Origin: Mycobacterium sp.
GTDB lineage: Bacteria; Actinomycetota; Actinomycetes; Mycobacteriales; Mycobacteriaceae
DNA length: 34,320 nucleotides
Direction: 5' to 3'
Assembly: GCA_025966225.1 (NCBI GenBank)
Contig: JAOPVI010000183.1
Span: forward strand, 1 to 34,320
The notes under the pieces are model-generated. The model ran no database searches. It saw only the letters and a program-made list of their open reading frames with translations, and was not told where the DNA came from. A program made the position numbers and the translations under genes. Of this stretch, positions 15,831 through 23,921 are shown piece after piece (within the stretch, counting starts at the first letter, position 1; each line of letters starts with the position of its first letter).

Positions 15831-17273
15831 TTACTGCTGCGCGGTGCCGAGGGTGACCTCGGCAGTCTGGCTGGCACCCGATGCGTCCTCATAGGTCAGC
15901 GTCACCTTGTCCCCGGGCGCCATCGACCGCACCGACGCAACCAAGGCCTCGGGTCCGTCGATCACGTGGTCGTCGACCTTGGTGACCACCACGCCACTCG
16001 GCAAGCCGGCCGCCGCGGCAGGGCCGCCGTCGACGACCTGGGCGATCGCCGCGCCGTGGCCGCTGGGGTCATTGCTGAGTTGAACGCCGAGCGAGGCATG
16101 CGTGGCGGTGCCGGTGGAAATCAGTTCGTCGGCAACCCGCTTGGCCTGATCTGACGGGATGGCGAAGCCAAGCCCGATCGAGCCGGCCTGGCCGCCGCCG
16201 GAACCTCCACTGCCGCCGCCCATTGACGCGATCGCCGAGTTCACGCCGATCAGTTCGCCGTTCATGTTCACCAGGGCGCCACCGGAGTTGCCCGGGTTGA
16301 TCGCGGCGTCCGTCTGGATCGCGTTCATCACGCTGGCCTGGCTGCCCTGTTCGCCGCCGGAGGAGACCGGACGGTCCAGCGCGCTGACGATGCCCGTCGT
16401 CACCGTGCCCTGCAGGCCCAGCGGTGAGCCGATCGCCACGACCGACTGACCCACCTTGACGTCCTTCGACGACCCCATGGTGATCGGGGTGAGGCCCGAA
16501 ACGCCCTGCGCCTTGACCACGGCGATGTCGCTAGAGGGGTCGGCGCCAACCACCGTGAACGGCGCGGTCTGGCCATCGGCGAACGTCACGGTGGCCTGCG
16601 CGTCTTGCCCGGTCGGGCCGCTATGGCCGCTCGGTGCCTCTTGGGTGCCGGGGTCTCCTTGGCCACCGGGGCCGTCTTCGCCTTCGCCACCCGGAACTTG
16701 GTCGCTGCCCGGTGCCGCGTTGATGGCGGCCACGACGTGGTTGTTCGTCAGGATCAGCCCATCGGGGCTGAGCACGATGCCGGAGCCCTCTTCGCTCTGA
16801 CTACCCATGTTGATCGCCAACTTGACCACACTGGGCATCACCTTGGCGGCGACCTGTTCGACGGAGCCGGCAGGCATGCTCGCCGCAGGCCGACTGGGGG
16901 ACGCCACCGGGGGCGTCCCAGGTGCGCTGGCGTGAATACTCGGTCCGGCCGGTCGCTCCGTGAGGGTGGTCAGTGCCACCGTGCCTGCGCTCCCGGCGAT
17001 CATGGCGACGGCTATCGCACTAAGCGTCACGATGCCTGCGCGAGAACGCTTCCGCGGCTGCGGATTCGGAGCGGGTGAGCCCGGATATGGTTGCTGCGGA
17101 ATGTGATGGGGCTCATACAGCCGATGGAACGGCTGTGTGGACGCGTGCCGCCAATCGTACGGAGACTGTTGCGCGCCCTGGGCAGGTCCGCCCGGGTACT
17201 GTTGGTGCACAGTCTGATTCGCACCGGATTCCTGGCCTGGTTGAGGCAGCGGGTACCGCGGGGGATTCGTCAT
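15831..17273 (-). CDS. pepD: PepD/HtrA-type membrane-anchored serine protease
   Basis: A 480-residue HtrA-family protease/chaperone of envelope stress. The N-terminal 75 residues are a Pro/Gln/Tyr-rich cytoplasmic tail, with one membrane helix at about 80-102. A trypsin-like domain at about 138-385 carries His179 in 'LTNNHVV', Asp249 in 'SSDIAVVK' and Ser330 in 'NPGNSGGALV'. A PDZ domain occupies about 392-475. 'IGSPLGLQGTVTTGIVSAL' and 'GFAIPSDQAKRVADELISTG' closely match mycobacterial PepD. A Gly/Asp/Glu-rich loop at about 186-224 between His and Asp looks longer than usual. In M. tuberculosis pepD follows mprA-mprB; here no such genes adjoin it, so it may be a paralogue. The start at ATG 17273 has GAGGAAAG 12 bases upstream. 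Tandem CTCAG repeats lie upstream. Confidence 0.9.
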   Translation of the reverse strand: MTNPPRYPLPQPGQESGANQTVHQQYPGGPAQGAQQSPYDWRHASTQPFHRLYEPHHIPQQPYPGSPAPNPQPRKRSRAGIVTLSAIAVAMIAGSAGTVALTTLTERPAGPSIHASAPGTPPVASPSRPAASMPAGSVEQVAAKVMPSVVKLAINMGSQSEEGSGIVLSPDGLILTNNHVVAAINAAPGSDQVPGGEGEDGPGGQGDPGTQEAPSGHSGPTGQDAQATVTFADGQTAPFTVVGADPSSDIAVVKAQGVSGLTPITMGSSKDVKVGQSVVAIGSPLGLQGTVTTGIVSALDRPVSSGGEQGSQASVMNAIQTDAAINPGNSGGALVNMNGELIGVNSAIASMGGGSGGSGGGQAGSIGLGFAIPSDQAKRVADELISTGTATHASLGVQLSNDPSGHGAAIAQVVDGGPAAAAGLPSGVVVTKVDDHVIDGPEALVASVRSMAPGDKVTLTYEDASGASQTAEVTLGTAQQ

Positions 17274-17333
17274 TGGTTGCTTTATCTTTCCTCGAGTGAC
17301 AGCAAAGCGTTGGCTCTACAGTGCACTCGCCGA

Positions 17334-17349
17334 CTGAGCCTGGGCTGAG
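17334..17349 (-). promoter_or_regulatory. Tandem CTCAG direct repeats upstream of pepD, possible MprA-type box
   Basis: On the minus strand two CTCAG copies (plus-strand CTGAG at 17334-17338 and 17345-17349) are spaced 11 bp start to start, one helical turn, about 61-76 bp before the pepD start. Such spacing suits an OmpR-family response regulator dimer. MprA is known to control pepD in M. tuberculosis through loosely conserved tandem repeats. The assignment is inference. Confidence 0.4.
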
Positions 17350-17424
17350 AGTTCGTTCTACGCAGACCAAGACTTCGGCCATTCGTGTCTCGAAATGGTG
17401 TCGAGACGATAACGGAGCACGGGA

Positions 17425-17458
17425 AATGGACCCCGACGGCGGACCGTCGGGATCCATT
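17425..17458 (-). terminator. Strong hairpin terminator after the secreted repeat protein
   Basis: AATGGA-C-CCCGACGG at 17425-17439 pairs with CCGTCGGG-A-TCCATT at 17444-17458 around a 4-base loop: 14 paired positions and one mismatch. It lies 42 bp past the minus-strand stop at 17500. A second hairpin, CTCGCTG/CAGCGAG, sits at 17459-17481 just before it. It could work in both directions and also insulates pepD. Confidence 0.75.
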
Positions 17459-17499
17459 CTCGCTGTCGTATCGGCAGCGAGCGCTACGTGCGCAGCGAA

Positions 17500-17898
17500 C
17501 TATCCAGCGTTGGCGCAGAAGTTGGGCACGCAGAAGTTTGCGTGACCCGGTCCTGCACTCGCGGTGCCGCCGGGGACGAACGCTCCTGCGCCTCCGCCGT
17601 TGGCGTTGGCGCCAGCACCTGGGACGAACGCGCCAGCGCCGCCGTTGTCGGCGCCCGCGCCCGCACCTGGGACGAACGCGCCTGCGGCGCCGGGCTCGGC
17701 CTGCGCACCCGCGCCCGGGACGGTGACCTGCGCGCCACCCGGTCCTGCGTTCGCGCAGTTCGGGGCGTCTACACACGGCGGCGGACCCGGATCGGCCAGG
17801 GCCGTCACGGTCGCGGCACCCAGTGATCCAGCGGCGATGGCCATCGCGGCAGCGCCAGTGACAAAGAATCGCTTCGCAATCTTGGTTTTTACTAGCAT
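17500..17898 (-). CDS. Small secreted Gly/Ala-rich repeat protein
   Basis: A 132-residue exported protein. Residues 1-36 are a signal peptide (basic 'KTKIAKRFF', a hydrophobic Ala-rich core, end 'TALA-DP'). The mature part begins with 'PPPCVDAPNCANAGPGG' and ends with 'NFCVPNFCANAG', giving paired cysteines at 41/48 and 123/128 that may form disulfides. Between them lies a 16-residue repeat starting 'GAFVPGAGA', present about 2.5 times (73-111). No domain is recognised. The start is ATG at 17898, chosen because the signal peptide begins there; no strong ribosome binding site is seen and an extension to 17955 is less likely. A strong hairpin follows the stop. Confidence 0.78.
   Translation of the reverse strand: MLVKTKIAKRFFVTGAAAMAIAAGSLGAATVTALADPGPPPCVDAPNCANAGPGGAQVTVPGAGAQAEPGAAGAFVPGAGAGADNGGAGAFVPGAGANANGGGAGAFVPGGTASAGPGHANFCVPNFCANAG
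17566..17682 (-). repeat. Tandem 48-bp coding repeat
   Basis: About 2.5 copies of a 48-bp unit encode the 16-residue repeat GAFVPGAGA(G/N)A(D/N)(N/G)GGA. Copies start at minus-strand positions 17682, 17634 and 17586; the last is partial. Such repeats can change copy number between strains. Confidence 0.7.
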
Positions 17899-18067
17899 GC
17901 AATTTAGGTACCACTGGTGAGTCGGCGTGAAACATGAATTTTCAAGATCGATCATCGACGCTGGTGGTGATTCCGGTCACGGAGTCAAACACGTTATGTG
18001 ACCTGTTGCGACACGTCTCGCGGTGACAGGCAGCGAGCTTTCGAAGCACCCAAAATCGTGACGCGCG

Positions 18068-18889
18068 TCACAGCTCGCCGATGAACCGGCGCAGGAATTG
18101 GCGGGTTCGATCGTGTTGCGGGTCGGTTAAAACCTGCTCGGCCGGACCTGATTCGACGATCACCCCGCCGTCGAGGAAGCACACCGTGTCGGCGACCTCG
18201 CGGGCGAACGTCATTTCGTGCGTGGCCATCACGATGGTGCGCCCAGATGTCGCCAACTCGCCGACGAGGGCCAGCACCTCGCCGACCAGTTCCGGGTCGA
18301 GGGCACTGGTGATCTCGTCGAGTAGGAGCAGTCGCGGGTCGTAGGCCAACGCGCGGGCGATCGCCACTCGCTGCTGCTGTCCGCCCGAGAGCTTGTCCGG
18401 GTAGGCGTCGGCGTGATCGGAAAGGCCGACGCGGGAAAGCAATTCGCGGCCGCGGTCCTGGGCGTCGCGACGCGTCGAACCGTGCACCACCCGAGGCGCG
18501 AGCGCGACGTTGGCCAGCGCAGTCATGTGGGGAAACAAGTTGAACGACTGGAACACCATGCCCATCGCCTGCCGGGCGGCATCGGCGTCGATGCGCGGGT
18601 CGCTGATGTCGCGACCGTCGAGCAGGATTAGGCCGTCGTCGATGTCCTCGAGTAGGTCGACGCACCGCAGCAGGGTCGACTTCCCCGACCCGGAAGCCCC
18701 GATCAGGACGACGACCTGGTGTTCGGCGACGTCGAGGTCGATGCCGTTGAGCACGGGCCGATCGTGGTAGGCCTTCACCAGCCCCCGCACCGACAACACC
18801 GGGACGGTATCGATATCCCGGGTCGCTTCGCTCCTGCCCTCCGTGCCGATATCCCGGGTCGCTTCGCTCCTGCCCTCCGTGCCGCTCAC
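18068..18889 (-). CDS. Polar amino-acid-type ABC transporter, ATP-binding subunit
   Basis: The 273-residue ATPase that powers the importer encoded by the two genes before it. It has Walker A 'GASGSGKST' at 64-72, Q-loop 'VFQSFNLFPH', signature 'LSGGQQQR' at 167-174, Walker B 'LLLLDE' at 187-192 and the switch His224 in 'ATHEM'. The pattern is that of GlnQ/HisP-like subunits. The GTG start at 18889 overlaps the permease stop as GTGA. The first 27 residues are unusual: a 12-residue unit, 'TEGRSEATRDIG' with its near copy, is repeated because of a 36-bp tandem duplication, before the normal domain starts at about residue 29. A weak stem (18002-18006 with 18026-18030) lies after the stop; otherwise 17899-18067 shows nothing. 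Confidence 0.92.
   Translation of the reverse strand: MSGTEGRSEATRDIGTEGRSEATRDIDTVPVLSVRGLVKAYHDRPVLNGIDLDVAEHQVVVLIGASGSGKSTLLRCVDLLEDIDDGLILLDGRDISDPRIDADAARQAMGMVFQSFNLFPHMTALANVALAPRVVHGSTRRDAQDRGRELLSRVGLSDHADAYPDKLSGGQQQRVAIARALAYDPRLLLLDEITSALDPELVGEVLALVGELATSGRTIVMATHEMTFAREVADTVCFLDGGVIVESGPAEQVLTDPQHDRTRQFLRRFIGEL
18811..18882. repeat. Perfect 36-bp tandem duplication in the ATPase N-terminus
   Basis: Positions 18811-18846 and 18847-18882 are identical. The duplication is in frame and adds 12 residues to the ATP-binding subunit. The unit contains a small palindrome-like core with GAGCGAAGCGA, similar in style to short dispersed repeats in mycobacterial genomes. Confidence 0.85.
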
Positions 18890-19713
18890 AGCGCACCCTG
18901 TCGGGTCGCTACCCGACGCGCCGCCCAATCGGCCAGCCGCGCCGACGGCACCGCCAGCGCGACGAACAACAGGCCGGCCACCACGTACGGGGTGAAGTTG
19001 TACGTGGTGGCGACCTGGATCTGCGCGGCCCGCACGGCGTCGACGGCGCCGAGCACCGAGATCAGCCCGCAGTCCTTCTGCAGCGCCACGAAGTCGTTGA
19101 GCAGCGCGGGCGTCACCCGTCGCGTCGCCTGGGGCAGCACCACCAGTTGCATGGTGCGCCGATAGTTGAGCCCGAGGGACTTTGCGGCGGCCAGCTGTGA
19201 GGGGTGAACCGACTCGATGCCCGCCCGGAACACCTCGGCGACGTAGGCCGAGTAGATCAACACCAGCGCGAGTCCACCGAGTATCACCGGGTTCGTCGGC
19301 AGGCCCGAAAGTCGGAGTCCCGGCAGGCCGAATCCGACGAGGTACAGACAGATCAACAGGGGCAGGCCGCGGAACAGGTCGACGTACCCGGTTGCCAACG
19401 CGCGCAACGGAAACCACACCGGTCCACGCAGCGTCCGCACCGCGGCCAGCGCGAGCCCGAAGATCAGGATCAGCACCTGACAGACGATGAGTACGCGGAT
19501 GTTGAGCCACAGGCCCTGCAACAGGGCAGGCAGGCTGTCCCAGCCGACGCGCAGGTTGAAGAACGAGTCCCGCACCCGTGGCCAACCCGGCGACGACGTC
19601 ACCGCGAAAAGCAACACCGCGGCGAACACCACGGTCGACAGCAGCGCGATCAGCGTGGACCGGCGCGCCCGGGACTGCCGGTAGGCCACCCGGTCCAGGG
19701 CGGCAGTGGTCAC
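18886..19713 (-). CDS. Polar amino-acid-type ABC transporter, permease subunit
   Basis: A 275-residue inner-membrane subunit of the HisM/GlnP family that forms the translocation channel. About five or six hydrophobic helices are seen (for example at 21-40, 72-92, 115-133 and 144-158). A clear EAA loop at about 160-196 ('EVFRAGIESVHPSQLAAAK' through 'VVLPQA') docks with the ATPase. The GTG start at 19713 overlaps the binding-protein stop as GTGA, so the longer in-frame N-terminus is not needed. It is the middle gene of a binding protein-permease-ATPase operon. Only one permease is present, so the channel is probably a homodimer. The substrate is not determined by sequence. Confidence 0.92.
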   Translation of the reverse strand: MTTAALDRVAYRQSRARRSTLIALLSTVVFAAVLLFAVTSSPGWPRVRDSFFNLRVGWDSLPALLQGLWLNIRVLIVCQVLILIFGLALAAVRTLRGPVWFPLRALATGYVDLFRGLPLLICLYLVGFGLPGLRLSGLPTNPVILGGLALVLIYSAYVAEVFRAGIESVHPSQLAAAKSLGLNYRRTMQLVVLPQATRRVTPALLNDFVALQKDCGLISVLGAVDAVRAAQIQVATTYNFTPYVVAGLLFVALAVPSARLADWAARRVATRQGAL

Positions 19714-20570
19714 GAAAGCATCGGCGCGGCGCCTGCGCCGGCAAGCCACGTCTTCTGCAGCTTGAACAGCTCCCCGTTGTCACCGAGCTCGTCGACGGCC
19801 TTGGACACGCACGCCGTGAGCGCGCTGCCCTTGTCGAGGACGATGCCGAACTGCTCGGCCTTCTCGGTACCGGCTGGCAGCTGGCCGACGATGACCCCGT
19901 CCGTCAGTTCGCTCTGCACCTCGAAGGCCGTCGGCAGATCGAGCACCAGCCCGTCGAGCTGCCCGCTCGACAACGCCGCCTTGGCGTCGTCGTTGTTGTT
20001 GAACACCGCGACGCCGGGATCGATCGCCTTGGCGGCGGTGTAGCTCGTCGTGCCGACCTGCGCACCGAGCTTCACCCCCTTGAGCCCGGCCAGGTCCTTC
20101 ACCGCCGCGGCGGGTGACGACTTCACCGCGACGACCGCCTGGGTGACGTCGAAGTAGGGGGAGGAGAAGTCGACGGCCTGCTTGCGGTCATCGGTGATGG
20201 AGAACTCATTGAGGTTGGCGTCGAACGTCTTTGGGCCTGGTGCAATGGCGGCGCTGAAAGGAACCCGAACCCACTTGACGTCGTTCTTGCCATATCCGAG
20301 CTTGTCGGCGACGGCGTAGGCGACAGCGGATTCGAAGCCCTTCCCGTTGGCGGGATCGTCGTCGATGAACCACGGCGGGTAGGCCGGCTGATCGGTACCG
20401 AAGGTGATGGTGCCCTTGCTCAACGTGGTCAGGGAGTCCTTGGAGCACGACCCGGCCGCCGCCGAGCCGGACGACGTATTCGACGATGTGTTGTCCACGG
20501 GGGCACAGGCGGTGGCCGTGGCCAGCCCGAAGACGGCCAGCATCGACACGAGACTCGAGACATTGCGCAT
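19710..20570 (-). CDS. Extracellular amino-acid-binding lipoprotein (SBP family 3)
   Basis: A 286-residue solute-binding lipoprotein that captures substrate for the permease and ATPase genes downstream. The signal peptide ends with a lipobox 'TATAC', Cys22. Domain features of SBP_bac_3 include 'FGTDQPAYPPWF', 'GFESAVAYAVADKLG', 'FSITDDRKQAVDFSSPYF', 'GAQVGTTSYTAA' and 'LDGLVLDLPTA'. These fit polar or small amino-acid binders; the usual Arg contact for the carboxylate is probably in the 'DDRKQ' area. ATG 20570 is the best start for the signal peptide, though ATGs at 20579 and 20582 are in frame. The gene is first in its operon and divergent from the SDR gene, 105 bp away. Confidence 0.88.
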   Translation of the reverse strand: MRNVSSLVSMLAVFGLATATACAPVDNTSSNTSSGSAAAGSCSKDSLTTLSKGTITFGTDQPAYPPWFIDDDPANGKGFESAVAYAVADKLGYGKNDVKWVRVPFSAAIAPGPKTFDANLNEFSITDDRKQAVDFSSPYFDVTQAVVAVKSSPAAAVKDLAGLKGVKLGAQVGTTSYTAAKAIDPGVAVFNNNDDAKAALSSGQLDGLVLDLPTAFEVQSELTDGVIVGQLPAGTEKAEQFGIVLDKGSALTACVSKAVDELGDNGELFKLQKTWLAGAGAAPMLS

Positions 20571-20675
20571 GGCCGGCATCATCGCGCACCCGTTGACCGC
20601 GCGCCAGCATTCCGGTCGTGATGACCTGCGCCAATTTCGCGGTGCAGTTGTTCGCGCGCCGCTTACCATCAGCCA

Positions 20676-21578
20676 ATGCGTGGCTCCAAGATCTTGATCA
20701 CCGGTCCGACTGGCCAGGTCGCGGCCCCCATCGCCAAGGCGTTGGCGGCAGACAACGAGGTGTGGGGCATCGCCCGCTTCACCGACGCTGCGGCGCGGGA
20801 AGGCCTCGAGCGGGCCGGGATTCGTTGCGAGCAGGTCAATCTGGCCGCCGGCGACTTCAGCGGCCTACCGTCGGACTTCGACTACGTGCTCAATCTGGGG
20901 GTGGCCAAGAGCGGACGGTGGGACAAGGATCTCGCCGCCAACGCGGAAGCCGCTGGCCTGCTCATGGCGCACTGTCGCAGCGCGAAGGCGTTCCTGCACT
21001 GTTCGTCGGGCGCCGTCTACGACCCGCCGGACGATGAGCCCCGGACCGAACGCGCGGTCCTTGGCGACAACCACAAACCCATGTTGCCGACCTATTCCAT
21101 CTCGAAGATCGCCGGAGAAGTCGTGGTTGCGACGATGGCGCGGGCGCTCGGCGTGCCGACCACCATCGCACGCCTCAACGTGCCCTACGGCGACAACGGC
21201 GGGTGGCCGTTCTTCCACATGGAGATGATGCTGGCCGGTATGGCGATCCCGGTCCCGGCTGGTGGACCGGCCCGCTACAACCCGATCCACGAGATCGACG
21301 TAATCGCGCACATCCCGAAGCTGCTCGAATTGGCGTCGGTGCCTGCCATCACGGTCAACTGGGCCGGGGATCAGGTGGTCAGCCTCCAGGAGTGGTGCGG
21401 CTACCTCGGATCGTTGGTGGGTCGGGAGCCGGTGTTCGAGGAGAGCCCGCTGGCGATCCGCGGGAACGTGCTCGAGCTGACCCGGATGCACGAGCTCGTC
21501 GGCGGCACGACGATCGGCTGGCGCGAGGGGATGCGCCGGATGGCGGCTACGTTCCATCCGGAGCTCGTCGGCGCGTGA
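20676..21578 (+). CDS. Extended SDR: NAD(P)-dependent epimerase/dehydratase
   Basis: A 300-residue Rossmann-fold oxidoreductase of the extended short-chain dehydrogenase group, usually acting on nucleotide sugars or related alcohols. The cofactor loop is 'ILITGPTGQVAAPIA' (6-20), a G-x-x-G-x-x-A variant. The active site is Ser110/Ser111 in 'LHCSSGAVY', and Tyr140-Lys144 in 'YSISK'. 'RLNVPYG' and 'PARYNPIHEIDV' fit the C-terminal substrate domain. No partner enzymes adjoin it, so the substrate is unknown; a link with galactose metabolism as a GalE is not supported. It converges on the aldolase gene with only 9 bp between stops. Confidence 0.88.
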   Translation: MRGSKILITGPTGQVAAPIAKALAADNEVWGIARFTDAAAREGLERAGIRCEQVNLAAGDFSGLPSDFDYVLNLGVAKSGRWDKDLAANAEAAGLLMAHCRSAKAFLHCSSGAVYDPPDDEPRTERAVLGDNHKPMLPTYSISKIAGEVVVATMARALGVPTTIARLNVPYGDNGGWPFFHMEMMLAGMAIPVPAGGPARYNPIHEIDVIAHIPKLLELASVPAITVNWAGDQVVSLQEWCGYLGSLVGREPVFEESPLAIRGNVLELTRMHELVGGTTIGWREGMRRMAATFHPELVGA

Positions 21579-21587
21579 TGCGCTGAT

Positions 21588-22481
21588 TCAGCCCGCGACG
21601 GATGCGTCGTAGATCGACTGAATCGCCGTATCGAGGGTCGCGTCGAACTCCTGGTCCGACTGTTGGGCGGACAGCCCTTCGGTGAGAGCGCGGCTGAAAC
21701 TTGCGATGACACCGGCGTTTTGGGCGAGCAGGGCGTCGGCCTCGTCGCGCGAGTAGCCGCCGGAGAGCGCTACCACGCGCATCACCCTGGGGTGATCGGT
21801 CAGTGGCCGGTAGTGGTTCGCCACCGTCGGCAGCGACAGCTTCAGCATCACCCGCTGGCCAGCGGGGATGCCGTCGAGGTGGGTGGCGAGCTGGTCGCGG
21901 AGGATGTCCTCGGCCGCAGCCTTGTCGGCGATCGTGATCGTCACCTCGGGTTCGAGGATCGGGATCAGCCCGTGCGAAAGCACTTGGTGCGCAACGTCGA
22001 ACTGTTGTTTGACGATCGCGGCGATGCCCACCTCGTCAGCTGCTCCGACGACGGAACGCTCCTTGGTGCCGAAGATGCCCTTCTGCACCGCCCGGTCGAG
22101 CAGGTCGTCGAGGCCAGGCATGGGCTTCATCAACTGCACGCCGTCCGCGGCGTCGGCCAGCCCCTTGTCGATCTTCAGGAAGGGCACGACGCCCTTGTCC
22201 TCCCACAGGTAGGCCGCCGACGGCTTGTCACCAAACTCGCGGTCCATGGTCTGCTCGAACAAGATCGCGGCGAGCACCCGGTTGCCGCCGAAGACGGGGG
22301 ACATGACGATCCGTGAGCGCATCTGGTGGATCAGGTCGAACATCTCGGCATCCGACGAGTAGGCGCCGTCCTCGATCCCGTACAGCCGCAACGCCTTCGG
22401 AGTCGATCCGCCACTCTGGTCGAGGGCGGCAATGAACCCCTTGCCCGACGTCATTCGTTCCGCTTGTGCTTGATCGACCAT
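21588..22481 (-). CDS. Fructose-bisphosphate aldolase, class I
   Basis: Cleaves or forms fructose-1,6-bisphosphate through a Schiff base in glycolysis and gluconeogenesis. The 297-residue protein has the features of the class I bacterial aldolase: 'FIAALDQSGGSTPKAL' (16-31), 'VVPFLKIDKGL', 'LIPILEPEV' at 172-180, and 'VMLKLSLP' with Lys214 as the likely Schiff-base lysine. 'VVALSGGYSR' provides the phosphate site. No metal-binding class II motifs are seen. ATG 22481 is used; a GTG directly before it is in frame. The gene begins 30 bp after the stop of the DUF4185 gene in the same direction, so they may share a transcript, although a functional link is not apparent. Confidence 0.93.
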   Translation of the reverse strand: MVDQAQAERMTSGKGFIAALDQSGGSTPKALRLYGIEDGAYSSDAEMFDLIHQMRSRIVMSPVFGGNRVLAAILFEQTMDREFGDKPSAAYLWEDKGVVPFLKIDKGLADAADGVQLMKPMPGLDDLLDRAVQKGIFGTKERSVVGAADEVGIAAIVKQQFDVAHQVLSHGLIPILEPEVTITIADKAAAEDILRDQLATHLDGIPAGQRVMLKLSLPTVANHYRPLTDHPRVMRVVALSGGYSRDEADALLAQNAGVIASFSRALTEGLSAQQSDQEFDATLDTAIQSIYDASVAG

Positions 22482-22511
22482 CACGCGAGCATATTCCCCT
22501 GCGCAATGGCG

Positions 22512-23921
22512 CTATGGCAGCACGGTGTGCATCAACATCACGTTGTATCCGGACCACAGCGACAGGTTGTAGTACAGCTCCTTGCCCGTCGACCAGGGAT
22601 GGAGGAATGGCGCGTAGATGCCGCCGGGAATTTCGTTCGACGTCACCAATACGGACTCCGGACTCCACGGCCCTTGGGGCGCCGGCGCCGTCCTCATCAC
22701 GACGTCATTGGGTCCGTTGCAGTAGAGCGCCACGTATTGCTTCAGATACGTGTTGTATTGCGCGGACATCTCGCCCATCGGGCCCGGGATCACCGGCACC
22801 GCGGCCGCTGGATTGCCTGGGACCCAGGTTCCGCCGTCCCAGTACTCGTACTTCGAGAGGTCGGGAACGAGGTTGGGGGGCACTCGCGAAACGAATGCCG
22901 AACCGCCGCGTCCGTTCGGTGTGCCAAACGAGTAGAGGTACGGATCGCCAGGCGCAGGCTTGAGGAATGCACCCATCTGGAACTTCTCATTGCCGCCGTC
23001 GGGGGTGCGGATGGTGCCCGGGTAGACGCCCCAGGTCTCGCCGTTGTCGGAGGACATCGCGATGGCGGAGAAGTTCGTCGACCACGAGCCTGGGTTGTCC
23101 CAGTCCCTGATGGACATGAAGTTGACGTATTGGTTGCCACCGACCGAGGTGCCAGCAGTCGGGATGATGCCCGTCTCCTCCGGCGCCCGGTTGATGCTGT
23201 TGATGATCTGCTTGGAGATGCCCGCCTTCCATACCGGCGAGCCCGAGAATCTGTTGGAGGGCACGCCATCGGGCACGGCGACCGTCTTGGACAGCGACCC
23301 GTCCTGGCTGCGCATGAGCGTGTTGTACCGCCACTGCTTTCCGGGGATGCCGCAGAAGCCATTCGTGTCGCCGAAGGCCATGAGCACCTGATGGTTGGCA
23401 GGATTGCCGTTGTCCCACATGATCCCGAGGTCGGTTCCGGTGATGGCGAACTTCTGGATGGTGTTGTTGGGGCTGTCCGGTCCGGTCACCCATCCGACGA
23501 GCGACGTCCCTGGCGGCTTGCCCATGTCCGGCGCGGGCGCGGCGGCCGCGGGAACTGGCTGGGCAGCGGGCACGGGTTGCCGGTTGCCCCCTGGGCTTGG
23601 CTGAGGCACCACGGCCGCCTGCTGTTGGACTGGCGCAGAGCGGGGAGTGAGCGCTTTGAGGATGGCGGGCAACAGGCCGAGTTTGGGAAGTGGTGCCGCG
23701 TCATTCGCGCCGACGGGCTTGTGCCCGATTGGGCGGTTGAACGGCGCGATCGCGGACGGACTCGGAATCCGGAACGCCTGATTGGCCATCGGTTGCGCCT
23801 CTGCGGCAGCACCGGTGCACGGGTCGGCGGCCGCTGGTGGCGCCACGACGCCTGCGACGATGAGCCCGACGGCGGCTGCCGAGGCCACCGATGCGGATGC
23901 GATTCGACGACGCGGCGACAT
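22512..23921 (-). CDS. Secreted DUF4185-domain protein
   Basis: A 469-residue exported protein. The ATG at 23921 is preceded by GAAAGG and followed by a signal peptide ('SPRRRIASASVASAAAV', end 'PPAAADP'). Residues about 30-125 are low-complexity, Pro/Ala/Gln-rich. The rest is a DUF4185 domain, predicted to be a beta-propeller related to glycoside-hydrolase-like folds: 'DLGIMWDNG', 'LMAFGDTNGFCG', 'NQYVNFMSIRDW', 'AIAMSSDNGETWG', 'YLYSFGTPNGRGG' and 'YVALYCNG'. Several aromatic-asparagine-glycine turns suit sugar binding, but no catalytic role is established. Mycobacteria often have such proteins. It lies divergent from two small secreted-protein genes across 265 bp. Confidence 0.88.
   Translation of the reverse strand: MSPRRRIASASVASAAAVGLIVAGVVAPPAAADPCTGAAAEAQPMANQAFRIPSPSAIAPFNRPIGHKPVGANDAAPLPKLGLLPAILKALTPRSAPVQQQAAVVPQPSPGGNRQPVPAAQPVPAAAAPAPDMGKPPGTSLVGWVTGPDSPNNTIQKFAITGTDLGIMWDNGNPANHQVLMAFGDTNGFCGIPGKQWRYNTLMRSQDGSLSKTVAVPDGVPSNRFSGSPVWKAGISKQIINSINRAPEETGIIPTAGTSVGGNQYVNFMSIRDWDNPGSWSTNFSAIAMSSDNGETWGVYPGTIRTPDGGNEKFQMGAFLKPAPGDPYLYSFGTPNGRGGSAFVSRVPPNLVPDLSKYEYWDGGTWVPGNPAAAVPVIPGPMGEMSAQYNTYLKQYVALYCNGPNDVVMRTAPAPQGPWSPESVLVTSNEIPGGIYAPFLHPWSTGKELYYNLSLWSGYNVMLMHTVLP

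Noticed and set aside
17566..17682. CRISPR-like repeat array
   Set aside because: The 48-bp units are contiguous, in frame and coding, with no spacers.
20676..21578. UDP-glucose 4-epimerase completing the Leloir pathway
   Set aside because: It is an extended SDR, but it is far from the galactose operon, lacks the usual GalE glycine motif spacing and has no GalE-specific stretches that I can recognise.
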